Part shown: positions 34,310 to 44,067 of the stretch, in pieces
Layout of the letters: the number at the start of each line of letters is the position of its first letter
Position numbering within the stretch: the stretch's first letter is position 1
DNA from: Chlorobiota bacterium
GTDB lineage: Bacteria > Bacteroidota > Ignavibacteria > Kapaibacteriales > NICIL-2
Assembly (NCBI GenBank): GCA_026415505.1
Contig: JAOAGY010000032.1
Coordinates: forward strand, 398,215 to 462,214
Direction: 5' to 3'
DNA: 64,000 nucleotides
Made by a program: the position numbers and the translations under genes
The notes under the pieces: generated by a model
Seen by the model: only the letters and a program-made list of their open reading frames with translations
What the model was told of the DNA's origin: nothing
Databases searched by the model: none

Positions 34310-36661
34310 TCAGCGATTACCGAATTGAATGTGGAAGTTCCACCCACCACGTTTGCCGGTGAGGTTATCGATATCGAAACCGTAGCCGTAATCAAATCCG
34401 ATCAGACCGATCGGATTGAGCAAAATGCGCATACCGACTCCCGCCGAACGCTTGAGCGTGAACAGATCAGCCTGCCGTAGCGAGGGCCAGGCATTGCCCG
34501 CCTCGGCGAACGCCAGCACGTATATCGGCATCGGGTTGAGCGAGAGCGCAAAACGCAGCTCTGCCGTTTGGCGAAAGTACGACAGATTGTTGTTGCCCGG
34601 CACACCGACACTGCGATCGGAATATCCACGCAGAGGTATCACGTTGATACCTGCGATGCCGTTGCCTCCCATGGCGTAGTACTGAATCAGCGGGATGACG
34701 CCGTTGGGACGATTGCCGAGACGACTGACACTACCGAATTCAGTGTTCAAGTACAGCACCAACCGATCGAAGCCTTCGATTTGGAGAAGCGGATTGACGA
34801 AGTCAATTTGCAGCTCGTTCTTGATGAAGTCCGACGAACCGATGCCCAAGGCGCCGAGCGAGGCTTGAAGCGTCCAACGAAAACGCGAACCGCTCGACGG
34901 GAAAATCAAGTTGTCGAAGCTGATGCGGCTGATCGTTTGCGACAGAGAGACTTCGTCGAACGTCCGTGTCGGTTCCAGCGTTTGCGTGTATTCGACCTGC
35001 CGTTGGTACGTCACCGACCAGTCGCCGCGGAAGAAATCGTCGGGGAAACGGAATCGGCGACCGAGATTGATCGTGCCACCAGTGCGCCGACCCTCGATGT
35101 TCCAAAAGTACCGCGTATCGTACACGTTGAAGCCGACCGACGTCGGTTGTCCGAAAAGCCACGGCTCGGCAAAACTCAAGCTGAACGTTTGGAAACGATT
35201 GCCCTGACCGAAATCCCACTGGAAGCTGAAAACCTGCCCTGCTCCACCGAAGAGCGGACGACTGATGTCGAAGTTGTTGAATGCGACACCGATCGAACCA
35301 GTCAAACCGAACTGCCCCGCATATCCGATCGACGCATTGAGCACGTCGGTCGAGCGTTCTTCGACTTGATAGACCAGGTCAACCTGATTCGATGCGCCCG
35401 GCACGCGCCGCACGTCGGGGCGGAGCTTTTCGGGATTGAAAAAGTTCAAGACACCGAGTCCCTTGACCGAACGGATGATCGCTGCGCGGTTGAAGTAGTC
35501 GCCTGGTCGTGTGAAGAGCTCACGGCGAATGACGCGATCTTGCGTTTTGGTATTGCCGACGATGTCCACGCGACGAATCGTGAATCTGTTCCGTTCGTAA
35601 ATGTGCACGAACAAGTCAATGCTATCGCCGGATGTCCGCTGAAGGTCGTATAAAATTGTCGTTTCCAAATAGCCGTTGTCGAGGTAGAGCGAGCGAATTT
35701 CCGTTTGATCTTCATTGCCATTGATGTTCTTTTCGATGCGATCGAGATCAACGGGTTCACCGATTTCGACCCCCAAACGTTGCATGAGCAGGTTGTCGGG
35801 GAAGACTGTGTTCCCGTCGAAGCGAACCGATCGCAAGTAGTAGCGCTGCCCCTCTTGCATGACGATCGAGATATCGACGGCTCGATTGTCGCGATCGATC
35901 GACAATTGCGTTTCGACGGTATCGGCGTCGATATAGCCGCGCGCATGGTAGTAGCGCAGGATAGCCGGAATGTCTTTTTCGTAGAATTTTTTTCTGTCGA
36001 ACGTCGCCGAACGCCAGAATTGCCACCACTTCTTGGGTTTGTTTTCTTCCAATGCACCAATCAGCTCATCATGCGGGAACGCCGTTGTACCGGGGAATGC
36101 GACACTGCGCACAGCGTATTCATCGCCCTCGACGATGTCCAACACGACGTCCACATAGCCCGGTTGTTTAGCCGTCTGCGTATCGGCTTTCACATCAGCG
36201 AACAGCAAGCCTTCTTTTTCGTACAACCGCAAAACACGCTGGCGAATGAGCGATAACTCGTGATACGGCATCAAGTCGCCGGTAGCCTTGCCAACCGCTT
36301 CTTTGATTTTCTCCAGACTGATTTCCTTATTGCCTCGTATCTCGACAGCGTTGAACCGCGGTACCTCGGCGACAATGATTTTGATGAAGACACCCAGCGA
36401 TGTGATTTTGTCAACAACGATTCTTACATCGGCGAATTGACGGCGCTGCCACAGATTGCGGATAGCTTGTTGGAGAATGTCCGAGCGCGGATCGAGTCGC
36501 TCACCGACGCGAAGTTGTGCAATCGCGAGAATCGTTGATTCATCGACGAATCTGTTGCCCTCGACACTAACTCCGGCTATTCGTGGATATTCCTGCGCTT
36601 GAGATGGAACGATACAGCAGATGAGCACAAGCGCTGCGAGGGCGATCAGTGATTGTTTCAT
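34310..36661 (-). CDS. bamA: Outer-membrane protein assembly factor BamA
   Basis: 783 residues. Signal peptide to about residue 23 (IVPSQAQ). Five POTRA domains occupy about 25-420; examples are ISLEKIKEAVGKATGD and YFNRAAIIRSVKGLGVLNFF in the fifth. The Omp85 barrel follows, with the lid motif LRGYSDRSVG near residue 677-686 and a C-terminus GGWNFHIQFGNR. BamA inserts beta-barrel proteins into the outer membrane. The start overlaps the uppS stop (ATGA), and two skp chaperone genes follow. Confidence 0.95.
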   Translation of the reverse strand: MKQSLIALAALVLICCIVPSQAQEYPRIAGVSVEGNRFVDESTILAIAQLRVGERLDPRSDILQQAIRNLWQRRQFADVRIVVDKITSLGVFIKIIVAEVPRFNAVEIRGNKEISLEKIKEAVGKATGDLMPYHELSLIRQRVLRLYEKEGLLFADVKADTQTAKQPGYVDVVLDIVEGDEYAVRSVAFPGTTAFPHDELIGALEENKPKKWWQFWRSATFDRKKFYEKDIPAILRYYHARGYIDADTVETQLSIDRDNRAVDISIVMQEGQRYYLRSVRFDGNTVFPDNLLMQRLGVEIGEPVDLDRIEKNINGNEDQTEIRSLYLDNGYLETTILYDLQRTSGDSIDLFVHIYERNRFTIRRVDIVGNTKTQDRVIRRELFTRPGDYFNRAAIIRSVKGLGVLNFFNPEKLRPDVRRVPGASNQVDLVYQVEERSTDVLNASIGYAGQFGLTGSIGVAFNNFDISRPLFGGAGQVFSFQWDFGQGNRFQTFSLSFAEPWLFGQPTSVGFNVYDTRYFWNIEGRRTGGTINLGRRFRFPDDFFRGDWSVTYQRQVEYTQTLEPTRTFDEVSLSQTISRISFDNLIFPSSGSRFRWTLQASLGALGIGSSDFIKNELQIDFVNPLLQIEGFDRLVLYLNTEFGSVSRLGNRPNGVIPLIQYYAMGGNGIAGINVIPLRGYSDRSVGVPGNNNLSYFRQTAELRFALSLNPMPIYVLAFAEAGNAWPSLRQADLFTLKRSAGVGMRILLNPIGLIGFDYGYGFDIDNLTGKRGGWNFHIQFGNR

Positions 36662-37527
36662 CGCCGACGGTGTTGAGTGAGTGTTTCGAACAAGTGCTGC
36701 AGGTATCTGCGATAGCTGTTGCTATTGGGCGAATCTTGTCGAAGCTGCTCGCTGACCATACCGAAGCGGCGCTCACGGTGTGCGTACTCTGCTAATGCGG
36801 CGTAGAAGTCGTTCCGACGGAAGTCGGGCCAGAGCGTGTCTGTCGTGTACAGCTCGGTGTAGGCAATTTCCCATAGCAAAAAGTTGCTGATACGCATCTC
36901 GCCGCTTGTACGAATCAGAAGGTCGGGTTCGGGCATATCTTTCGTCGAAAGATAGCCTGCCAGCAGCTCTTCGGTAATGTCTTCGGGCGAAACTTTCCCG
37001 CGTCGAACATCGAGCGCGATAAGCTGCACCGCACGTAAAATATCCCACCGTCCGCTGTAACTGAGGGCAAGCGTAAGAACCAATCCTGTATTGTCGGCTG
37101 TTTGCTCGATCGCCTTGCTGAGGGTGCGCTGAACTCTCTTCGGTAGCGCCGTAATCTTCCCGATGGCACGAATACGAACATTGTTGCGATCGAGCTCATC
37201 CACTTCGGCACGGAGGTAGTACTCGAGCAATCGCATGAGTGCGTTGACTTCAGCCTCCGGTCGTTTCCAATTCTCGGTACTGAATGCGTAGAGCGTCAGA
37301 TACTCGATACCCAACTCGGCAGAGGCTTTGACGATATCGCGCACAGACTCGATGCCTTCGCAGTGACCAGCGACGCGGGGGAGATTGCGGCTACTCGCCC
37401 ATCGCCCATTACCATCCATGATGATTGCGACGTGTCGTGGCAAACGGTTCAGGCTGAGAAGCTGCTCCTGGGTGGCGATATCGTGCTCGCTTCGCTGGAG
37501 GAGCCAGTCGTGTGGTTTGTCGTTCAT
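36658..37527 (-). CDS. uppS: Isoprenyl (undecaprenyl diphosphate) synthase
   Basis: 289 residues from ATG 37527; longer in-frame starts (37590, 37659) would place the start upstream of a promoter-like motif and make the protein too long. The motifs are VAIIMDGNGRWA (33-44, catalytic Asp38), GHCEGIESV, LYAFSTENWKRP and LLIRTSGEMRISNFLLWEIAYTEL, again given in part. It makes the C55 lipid carrier for peptidoglycan and surface sugars. First gene of the envelope run; divergent from the HU gene. Confidence 0.95.
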   Translation of the reverse strand: MNDKPHDWLLQRSEHDIATQEQLLSLNRLPRHVAIIMDGNGRWASSRNLPRVAGHCEGIESVRDIVKASAELGIEYLTLYAFSTENWKRPEAEVNALMRLLEYYLRAEVDELDRNNVRIRAIGKITALPKRVQRTLSKAIEQTADNTGLVLTLALSYSGRWDILRAVQLIALDVRRGKVSPEDITEELLAGYLSTKDMPEPDLLIRTSGEMRISNFLLWEIAYTELYTTDTLWPDFRRNDFYAALAEYAHRERRFGMVSEQLRQDSPNSNSYRRYLQHLFETLTQHRRR

Positions 37528-37567
37528 AGCATCGAACGATTCAAAAAAACGCTGCCGAAGTAGCATG

Positions 37568-37575
37568 CGAAAATA
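37568..37575 (-). promoter_or_regulatory. Candidate -7 element (TATTTTCG) for uppS-bamA run
   Basis: The minus strand reads TATTTTCGCA, seven of eight matches to TAnnTTTG, 40 bases before ATG 37527. It shares the TTyGCr ending seen at other candidate sites in this window. Confidence 0.3.
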
Positions 37576-37630
37576 GCGCGTCGTTTCCATGCCGCTCGCA
37601 TCGAGGAGGCTGCAATCGCTGCCCGTGCAG

Positions 37631-37638
37631 TATATTCG
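37631..37638 (+). promoter_or_regulatory. Candidate -7 element (TATATTCG) for the HU gene
   Basis: TATATTCGCG is seven of eight matches to TAnnTTTG. It sits 10 bases before a large hairpin and 90 bases before the HU start codon. No -33 TTG. Confidence 0.3.
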
Positions 37639-37647
37639 CGATATGTA

Positions 37648-37690
37648 CGTTGCCTTCACCGATTCGTATCGAGAGTCGGTGAATGCAACG
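37648..37690 (+). promoter_or_regulatory. Long inverted repeat in the 5' leader of the HU gene
   Basis: Bases 37648-37665 pair with 37673-37690: 16 Watson-Crick pairs, one G.T wobble (63/75) and one C.T mismatch (54/84), around the 7-base loop GTATCGA. There is no T run, so it is not a normal terminator. It could be an mRNA leader stem-loop controlling HU expression or a binding site for a dimeric regulator in the uppS/HU divergent region. Confidence 0.6.
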
Positions 37691-37728
37691 ACGGGATGGA
37701 GGACTAACCATAACCGGCGAGGCTGGTG

Positions 37729-38073
37729 ATGTCAACAAACGTCACAAAAGCCGAATTGGTCGATTATATCGCAGGTAAGACCGGCTTGACTAAGCTCGAA
37801 GTCAAGGCTGTCGTCGAGGGTTTCCTCGACGGGATAAAGAATGCGATGCTCCAAGGGCGTCGCATCGAGATTCGCGGATTCGGCATTTTTTCGATCAAAG
37901 CGCGTCGCGCCCGTGTCGCACGCAATCCGCGGACTGGCGAGCAGGTTCAGCTTGGAGAGCGCTATATACCTGCGTTTCGGCCATCGGACGAATTTGCTGC
38001 CGATGTCGATACGAGCATCAAAACACGAATTGCTACCAGTAGTGGCAGTTCATCGGCGTCGTCTCATTTGTAG
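37729..38073 (+). CDS. HU/IHF-family DNA-bending protein
   Basis: 114 residues. ATG 37729 is preceded directly by an in-frame GTG that could also serve. The fold is standard: KAELVDYIAGKTGLTK helix-turn-helix start, RRIEIRGFGIFSIKAR strands, and the DNA-binding arm with the conserved RNPRTGE (65-71). FRPSDEFAADV closes the domain. A ~20-residue Ser/Thr-rich tail (TSSGSSSASSHL) extends past the usual 90-95 residues. Whether it acts as HU or IHF-like cannot be told. Its leader holds a strong inverted repeat. Confidence 0.94.
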   Translation: MSTNVTKAELVDYIAGKTGLTKLEVKAVVEGFLDGIKNAMLQGRRIEIRGFGIFSIKARRARVARNPRTGEQVQLGERYIPAFRPSDEFAADVDTSIKTRIATSSGSSSASSHL

Positions 38074-38100
38074 TATCGAACACAGTCGCACAGACGATAC

Positions 38101-38721
38101 GTGAATCATCGTCTTGTGCTGATTGCACTCGCAATCGGCGTTGCGATCGGATCGTTCGTTGTTCGTCGCGCGATTGTTGCGCAGCAAGAACAGATTGGGC
38201 GCCAACGATACGGGCAACAAATCTCCGAGCAACTCGAACAAATCCACGCCTCACAACAAGCCCAGCAACGCCTTCAGCAGAAGCGAGCTGTGTTGGCTGA
38301 GTTGCTCGATTCGCTGGCGAACAACCCGCAGGATACAGCATTGCTGGTTCCGGTCGGTAAGCTCATGCTCGAAACAGGCGACACGCTCGGCGCTATCGCC
38401 TACTATGGTCGGTACGTGGACTCGGCTGGAGGAGCTGATGTCGTCGCACTCGCCGACTATGCATTTTTGCTCTACGCAACGGGCGAACGCGAACGCGGTC
38501 GTCGCCTGACCCAGCGAGCCATCGAAATGGCACCGCAGTATCAGATAGCGCTCTACAACATGGCAGTCATGGCGTATGACCGTGGCGACATCAGAGGTGC
38601 CATCGGGTGGATGGAACGCTGTCGGCGCGCCGATTCTGCCTCGACGTTGGGAAAAATGTCGGTTCGCGCTATCGAGCAATTACGCAGCATGCTCGATACA
38701 TCATCGAATCGTACTCGTTAG
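38101..38721 (+). CDS. Membrane-anchored TPR-like protein
   Basis: 206 residues from GTG 38101. An N-terminal signal anchor (residues 5-20) is followed by a Gln-rich coiled coil (about 27-65, QQEQIGRQRYGQQISEQLEQ). Three to four TPR-like helix pairs then run from about 75 to 195 (for example GDTLGAIAYYGRYVDSAGG and QYQIALYNMAVMAYDRGDI). The topology suggests a periplasmic or cytoplasmic scaffold tethered to the inner membrane. Partner unknown. It lies 27 bases after the HU gene and 28 bases before the 31-residue basic peptide gene. Confidence 0.75.
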   Translation: MNHRLVLIALAIGVAIGSFVVRRAIVAQQEQIGRQRYGQQISEQLEQIHASQQAQQRLQQKRAVLAELLDSLANNPQDTALLVPVGKLMLETGDTLGAIAYYGRYVDSAGGADVVALADYAFLLYATGERERGRRLTQRAIEMAPQYQIALYNMAVMAYDRGDIRGAIGWMERCRRADSASTLGKMSVRAIEQLRSMLDTSSNRTR

Positions 38722-38749
38722 GTTTGTTTCATCACATCATTCCGTTGCT

Positions 38750-39963
<1,214 letters not shown>

Positions 39964-39970
39964 CAATCGA

Positions 39971-39977
39971 GGGAGGT
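39971..39977 (+). promoter_or_regulatory. Strong Shine-Dalgarno sequence of pgk
   Basis: GGGAGGT ends three bases before ATG 39981 and complements the 16S anti-SD core. Almost no other start in this window has such a site, so this one is unusual here and also fixes the pgk start. Confidence 0.7.
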
Positions 39978-39980
39978 CAC

Positions 39981-41171
39981 ATGATACGCCGTTTGTCCGA
40001 ACTCGATGTTCACGGAAAGAATGTGCTCGTCCGAGTAGATTTCAATGTGCCGATTACCAACGAAGGAACTATCCGTGACGATACGCGCATTCGCGCTGCT
40101 CTGCCAACGATACGCGCTATTATCGAGCGTGGCGGCGTCCCTGTGCTTCTATCGCATTTAGGTCGTCCGAAGGGTGGGGCATCGCCGATCTTCTCGCTTC
40201 GCCCGGTTGCGACACATTTGGCAACGCTGTTGGATACGACAGTTCATTTCGCTACCGATTGTATCGGTGCCATCGCGGCAGAAACGATTCAGCACGCGCG
40301 ACACGGCGATGCCGTATTGCTGGAAAATCTTCGCTTCCATCCCGGCGAAGAAACCGACGACCCAGCTTTCGCCGCAGAGCTGGCTGCGCTCGGTCAAGCA
40401 TACGTCAACGATGCATTCGGCACAGTTCACCGTGCGCACGCCAGCATCAGTGCACTACCGGCGCATTTCGTCGGTCGGCGAGCGGTCGGTCTATTGATGG
40501 AGCGCGAGCTGGAATTCTTATCCAAAGTGTTCGACGATCCGCCACGACCGTTTGTAGCCATCATCGGCGGTGCCAAGATCGCCGACAAGATACGCGTTCT
40601 CGAGCGGTTGCTCCAGCAAGCCGACCTCGTACTGGTCGGGGGTGGATTAGCCAACACATTCTTCGCAGCACAAGGACACAGCATCGGAGAATCGATCCTG
40701 GACGAACGCTACATCTCTCACGCGAAGATGCTCTACAACCGCTACTCGGGGAGTTTGTACTTGCCCGTCGATGCTGTCATGTCCGACGAGCTTAGCGACA
40801 CTGCCCTCACGACGGTTTACGGCATCACCGAAATTCCTCTCGATACCGAACTGAAGATTCTCGACATCGGTCCAGAGACAATCCGGAACTACACAGATGC
40901 AATCGAGAGCGCTGCCCTCATCGTTTGGAACGGTCCAATGGGAGCATTCGAGTTCAAACCATTTAGGGCTGGAACTCTGGCGATTGCAGAAGCTGTTGCA
41001 CATGCGACCGAACGCGGTGCGACGACGATCGTCGGTGGTGGCGATTCGATCGCAGCTATTGCGATGGCGGGTGTCTCCGAAAAAATTTCTCATATCTCGA
41101 CAGGTGGAGGCGCGACGCTCGAGTTTTTGGAAGGCAAGACACTCCCCGGCATCGCTGCACTCGAAGAATAA
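39981..41171 (+). CDS. pgk: Phosphoglycerate kinase
   Basis: 396 residues. The N-terminal substrate-binding part has VLVRVDFNVPI (15-25), LSHLGRPKG, LLENLRFHPGEE and NDAFGTVHRAHAS. The nucleotide-binding half has IIGGAKIADKI, LVGGGLANTF and the C-terminal GGGDSIAAI plus STGGGATLEFLEGK. It makes ATP from 1,3-bisphosphoglycerate, directly after gapA. Start from the strong Shine-Dalgarno at 39971-39977. Confidence 0.96.
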   Translation: MIRRLSELDVHGKNVLVRVDFNVPITNEGTIRDDTRIRAALPTIRAIIERGGVPVLLSHLGRPKGGASPIFSLRPVATHLATLLDTTVHFATDCIGAIAAETIQHARHGDAVLLENLRFHPGEETDDPAFAAELAALGQAYVNDAFGTVHRAHASISALPAHFVGRRAVGLLMERELEFLSKVFDDPPRPFVAIIGGAKIADKIRVLERLLQQADLVLVGGGLANTFFAAQGHSIGESILDERYISHAKMLYNRYSGSLYLPVDAVMSDELSDTALTTVYGITEIPLDTELKILDIGPETIRNYTDAIESAALIVWNGPMGAFEFKPFRAGTLAIAEAVAHATERGATTIVGGGDSIAAIAMAGVSEKISHISTGGGATLEFLEGKTLPGIAALEE

Positions 41172-41232
41172 CGCAATCGCTTCCCGACGCATACGTCTTC
41201 GGTAACAGAAACGACATACTCGTACTGATGCG

Positions 41233-42138
41233 ATGCGGCAGCCCCGTTTGAACAGTTTCGGTGCCTTTCTTCCTCCGACAATCAAAATATTGATCGGGAT
41301 CAATGTCGCCATCGCCCTGCTCGATTGGCTGGTATTCGGCATACTCACGTGGCGCGGTATATCGCTGAGTCAGTGGCTCGTCCAACTTTTCGGATTGATG
41401 CCGATCGGTTCGGCGTACTTTTTTCCCTACTGGCAGCTTGTTACCTATCAGTTCCTTCATGGCGGATTCTGGCATCTGTTTTTCAACATGTTCGCGCTCT
41501 GGATGTTCGGTGCCGAGTTGGATTACCTGTGGGGGTCACGCCGATTTTTGACCTACTACCTACTCTGTGGTATCGGTGGCGGCATTGTCAATTTACTGGT
41601 CAGCGATGCACCGACGATCGGTGCATCCGGAGCTATCATGGGTGTGTTGGTTGCTTATGGCATGACATTCCCCGACCGCCCGGTGATGATGTTTCCGTTG
41701 TTCATTCCGATCCCCGCGAAAATTTTTGTCATCATTTATGCCGCGCTCGACCTTGTGTCGGGGCTGAGTGCCACAGACAGCGGTGTGGCACATTTCGCAC
41801 ACCTTGGCGGTGCTGTCGCTGGTTATCTCTTGCTCCGCTTCGGCGATCGAATCGGGATTTTCTCGGCGGTCGAGCGCCTCAGCACCTCGCGACAAAAACG
41901 GGTTGTTCCGCCGAGCGAACCGATCGAAGCAAATTTCGTCGAGATACCGAGAGAATTTTCGTATGGATCGAAACCGATGTTCCATGGCGCATCGTTTTTC
42001 TACAAAGGCGAATACATCACGGAAGAAACCGTTGACCTTATCCTCGATAAAATCACGCAGCATGGCTTCGACTCGCTCAGTCCACGCGAAAAGGACATCC
42101 TCTACGAAGTCAGTCGCCGCATGCAGCAATCATCGTAG
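41233..42138 (+). CDS. Rhomboid-family intramembrane serine protease
   Basis: 301 residues with about six helices between residues 15 and 205. The catalytic dyad is Ser132 in GASGAIMG and His190 in HFAHLGG; the oxyanion-side motif HLFFN (81-85) is in helix 2. After the membrane part, ~95 soluble residues end with an acidic helical piece (ILDKITQHGFDSLSPREKDILYEV, in part) like the C-terminal extension found on many Bacteroidota rhomboids. It cleaves membrane proteins within their helices; targets unknown. It sits between pgk and ispG. Confidence 0.9.
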   Translation: MRQPRLNSFGAFLPPTIKILIGINVAIALLDWLVFGILTWRGISLSQWLVQLFGLMPIGSAYFFPYWQLVTYQFLHGGFWHLFFNMFALWMFGAELDYLWGSRRFLTYYLLCGIGGGIVNLLVSDAPTIGASGAIMGVLVAYGMTFPDRPVMMFPLFIPIPAKIFVIIYAALDLVSGLSATDSGVAHFAHLGGAVAGYLLLRFGDRIGIFSAVERLSTSRQKRVVPPSEPIEANFVEIPREFSYGSKPMFHGASFFYKGEYITEETVDLILDKITQHGFDSLSPREKDILYEVSRRMQQSS

Positions 42139-42150
42139 CATAATACGACT

Positions 42151-43299
42151 ATGGAACTACCCGTGCTCGGCACAGATTCAGTAGCTCCACAACAACCAAT
42201 CGCGACGGCACCATACCGACGCAGACATTCGCGTCGTGTAATGGTCGGCAATATTCCGATCGGTGGCAACGCACCGATTGCTGTTCAATCCATGACGAAA
42301 ACAAAAACTGCCGATGTCGAAGCGACTCTTGCGCAAATTCAACGGTGTGCCGACGTCGGAGCCGACATAATGCGTGTAACGGTCAACGATTGGGAAGCAG
42401 CGGAAGCGATCGGTGAAATCGTCCGACGCTCACCTCTCCCCATTGTCGCAGACATCCATTTCAATCACGTCTTCGCACTCAGAGCGATCGCAGCCGGTGT
42501 CGCAAAAGTTCGTATCAATCCGGGCAACATCGGCTCTCGGGAACGCATCGAGCAAGTTCTCTCCGCAGCTAAAGAACGTGGCATACCTATCAGAATCGGT
42601 GTCAACAGCGGTTCGCTCGAAAAAGACATCCTCGAAAAGCATGGCTACCCGACAGCAGAAGCTCTCTACGAGAGCGCCATGCGTCACGTCGAGATCGCGC
42701 AAGATTGCGGATTCGACGACATCGTCATCTCCGTGAAATCTACCGATGTGCGCTTGATGATCGAAGCCTATCGCATGATTGCAGAACGCACCGACTTTCC
42801 TCTGCATCTCGGCGTCACGGAAGCAGGCACAACACGCGTCGGAACGATCAAATCAGCAGTGGGAATCGGAACGCTACTTGCCGAAGGAATCGGCGACACA
42901 ATACGCGTTTCGCTCACCGATCATCCCGAAGAAGAAATTCTCGTGGGCAAGGAAATTCTCCGCTCGCTCGGTTTAGCCCAGCGTAGTGTCGAAATTATTT
43001 CGTGTCCGACGTGTGGTCGTATCGAAGTCGATCTTTTTTCGATCGTTCGTCAAATCGAAGCGCGCATAGCAGGCATCCGAAAGCCGGTCAAAGTTGCATT
43101 GCTCGGCTGTGTCGTCAATGGTCCTGGGGAAGCGAGCGAAGCCGACATCGGTATTGCTGCAGGACGCGGCGTCGGTATTCTCTATCGGAAAGGTGAGGTT
43201 GTCCGGCGAGTCAAGGAGGATGAGATTGTCGATGCTGTCGTCGAAGAAATTTTACGATTCGAACCGGACGACAACAATAATTCCTCGACACATTCGTGA
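42151..43299 (+). CDS. ispG: 4-hydroxy-3-methylbut-2-enyl diphosphate synthase (IspG/GcpE), short form
   Basis: 382 residues. It reduces MEcPP in the MEP isoprenoid pathway with a [4Fe-4S] cluster. The N-terminal TIM-barrel part has IAVQSMTKTKTADVE, VADIHFNH and KVRINPGNIG. The cluster Cys residues are in SCPTCGR (about C285, C288) and GCVVNGPGEA (about C320), with the catalytic Glu in NGPGE. The length is that of the compact two-domain enzyme, without the central insert often seen in Bacteroidota and Chlorobiota. dxs, the first enzyme of the pathway, is 14 kb downstream. A strong terminator follows. Confidence 0.95.
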   Translation: MELPVLGTDSVAPQQPIATAPYRRRHSRRVMVGNIPIGGNAPIAVQSMTKTKTADVEATLAQIQRCADVGADIMRVTVNDWEAAEAIGEIVRRSPLPIVADIHFNHVFALRAIAAGVAKVRINPGNIGSRERIEQVLSAAKERGIPIRIGVNSGSLEKDILEKHGYPTAEALYESAMRHVEIAQDCGFDDIVISVKSTDVRLMIEAYRMIAERTDFPLHLGVTEAGTTRVGTIKSAVGIGTLLAEGIGDTIRVSLTDHPEEEILVGKEILRSLGLAQRSVEIISCPTCGRIEVDLFSIVRQIEARIAGIRKPVKVALLGCVVNGPGEASEADIGIAAGRGVGILYRKGEVVRRVKEDEIVDAVVEEILRFEPDDNNNSSTHS

Positions 43300-43352
43300 T
43301 TAGCCATAGAGCCGAGCGGTATTCTCTCCCCTGAATGCCGCGCCAGAGGTTC

Positions 43353-43397
43353 GAGCCTGACACTTCCCCAAAAGTAGTGTCGGGCTCTTTTGTTTTT
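43353..43397 (+). terminator. Rho-independent terminator after ispG
   Basis: A 12-bp stem (43353-43364 with 43376-43387, one G.T wobble) with an 11-base loop is followed by TTTTGTTTTT. It closes the HU-to-ispG unit. The T tract runs into the stop codon of the convergent rpe gene (43396-43398). Confidence 0.9.
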
Positions 43398-44067
43398 ATG
43401 CTCGCGCTGCCATAGCTTTCTGTCGGAGTGTTGCGATGTTCGACTCGATGGAACCGTTGAAGATAGCAGCACCACTGACCAAAATGTTCGCGCCCGCTTG
43501 TGCAATGTCTGCTGCATTCTCTGCCGAGACGCCACCATCAACTTCGATCGGCACAGCCAAGTCGTGTCGATCCAACCATTGGCGTAACCGTTCGATCCGC
43601 CGCAACGACGACGGAATGAATTGCTGCCCCCCGAAACCAGGCTCGACACTCATGATGAGCACATAATCGGCATACTCGGCAGCCTCGAAGGCGTATTCGA
43701 GGGGTGTCAACGGATTGAGCACAATACCTGCACGCGCACCGAGCGAACGTATCGTCTGCAGTGTGCGATGGAGATGGGCGCACGCCTCGACGTGCACCGA
43801 AATCCAGTTGGCGCCTGCTTCGACGAACGATTGCACGTATCGCTCCGGTTCGATGATCATCAGATGGCAATCGAGCACGAGAGTCGTAGAGCGCCTGATT
43901 GCCGCGACCACAGGTTGACCGAACGTGATATTGGGGACGAAGCGCCCGTCCATGATGTCGAGATGAAGCAAATCGGCGCCACCCTGTTCACACAAGCGAA
44001 CCTGCTCAGCCAGCCTCGTAAAATCGGCTGAAAGGAGAGACGGTGCAACCAAAACCGATCTGTTCAT
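43396..44067 (-). CDS. rpe: Ribulose-phosphate 3-epimerase
   Basis: 223 residues. APSLLSADFTRL (8-19), HLDIMDGRFVPNITFG, DCHLMI and the C-terminal EVDGGVSAENA and LVSGAAIF are the family motifs; the catalytic Asp residues are in LDIMDG and EVDGG. It interconverts ribulose-5-phosphate and xylulose-5-phosphate. The ATG overlaps the folP stop by 4 bases. Last gene of the long suf run. Confidence 0.95.
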   Translation of the reverse strand: MNRSVLVAPSLLSADFTRLAEQVRLCEQGGADLLHLDIMDGRFVPNITFGQPVVAAIRRSTTLVLDCHLMIIEPERYVQSFVEAGANWISVHVEACAHLHRTLQTIRSLGARAGIVLNPLTPLEYAFEAAEYADYVLIMSVEPGFGGQQFIPSSLRRIERLRQWLDRHDLAVPIEVDGGVSAENAADIAQAGANILVSGAAIFNGSIESNIATLRQKAMAARA

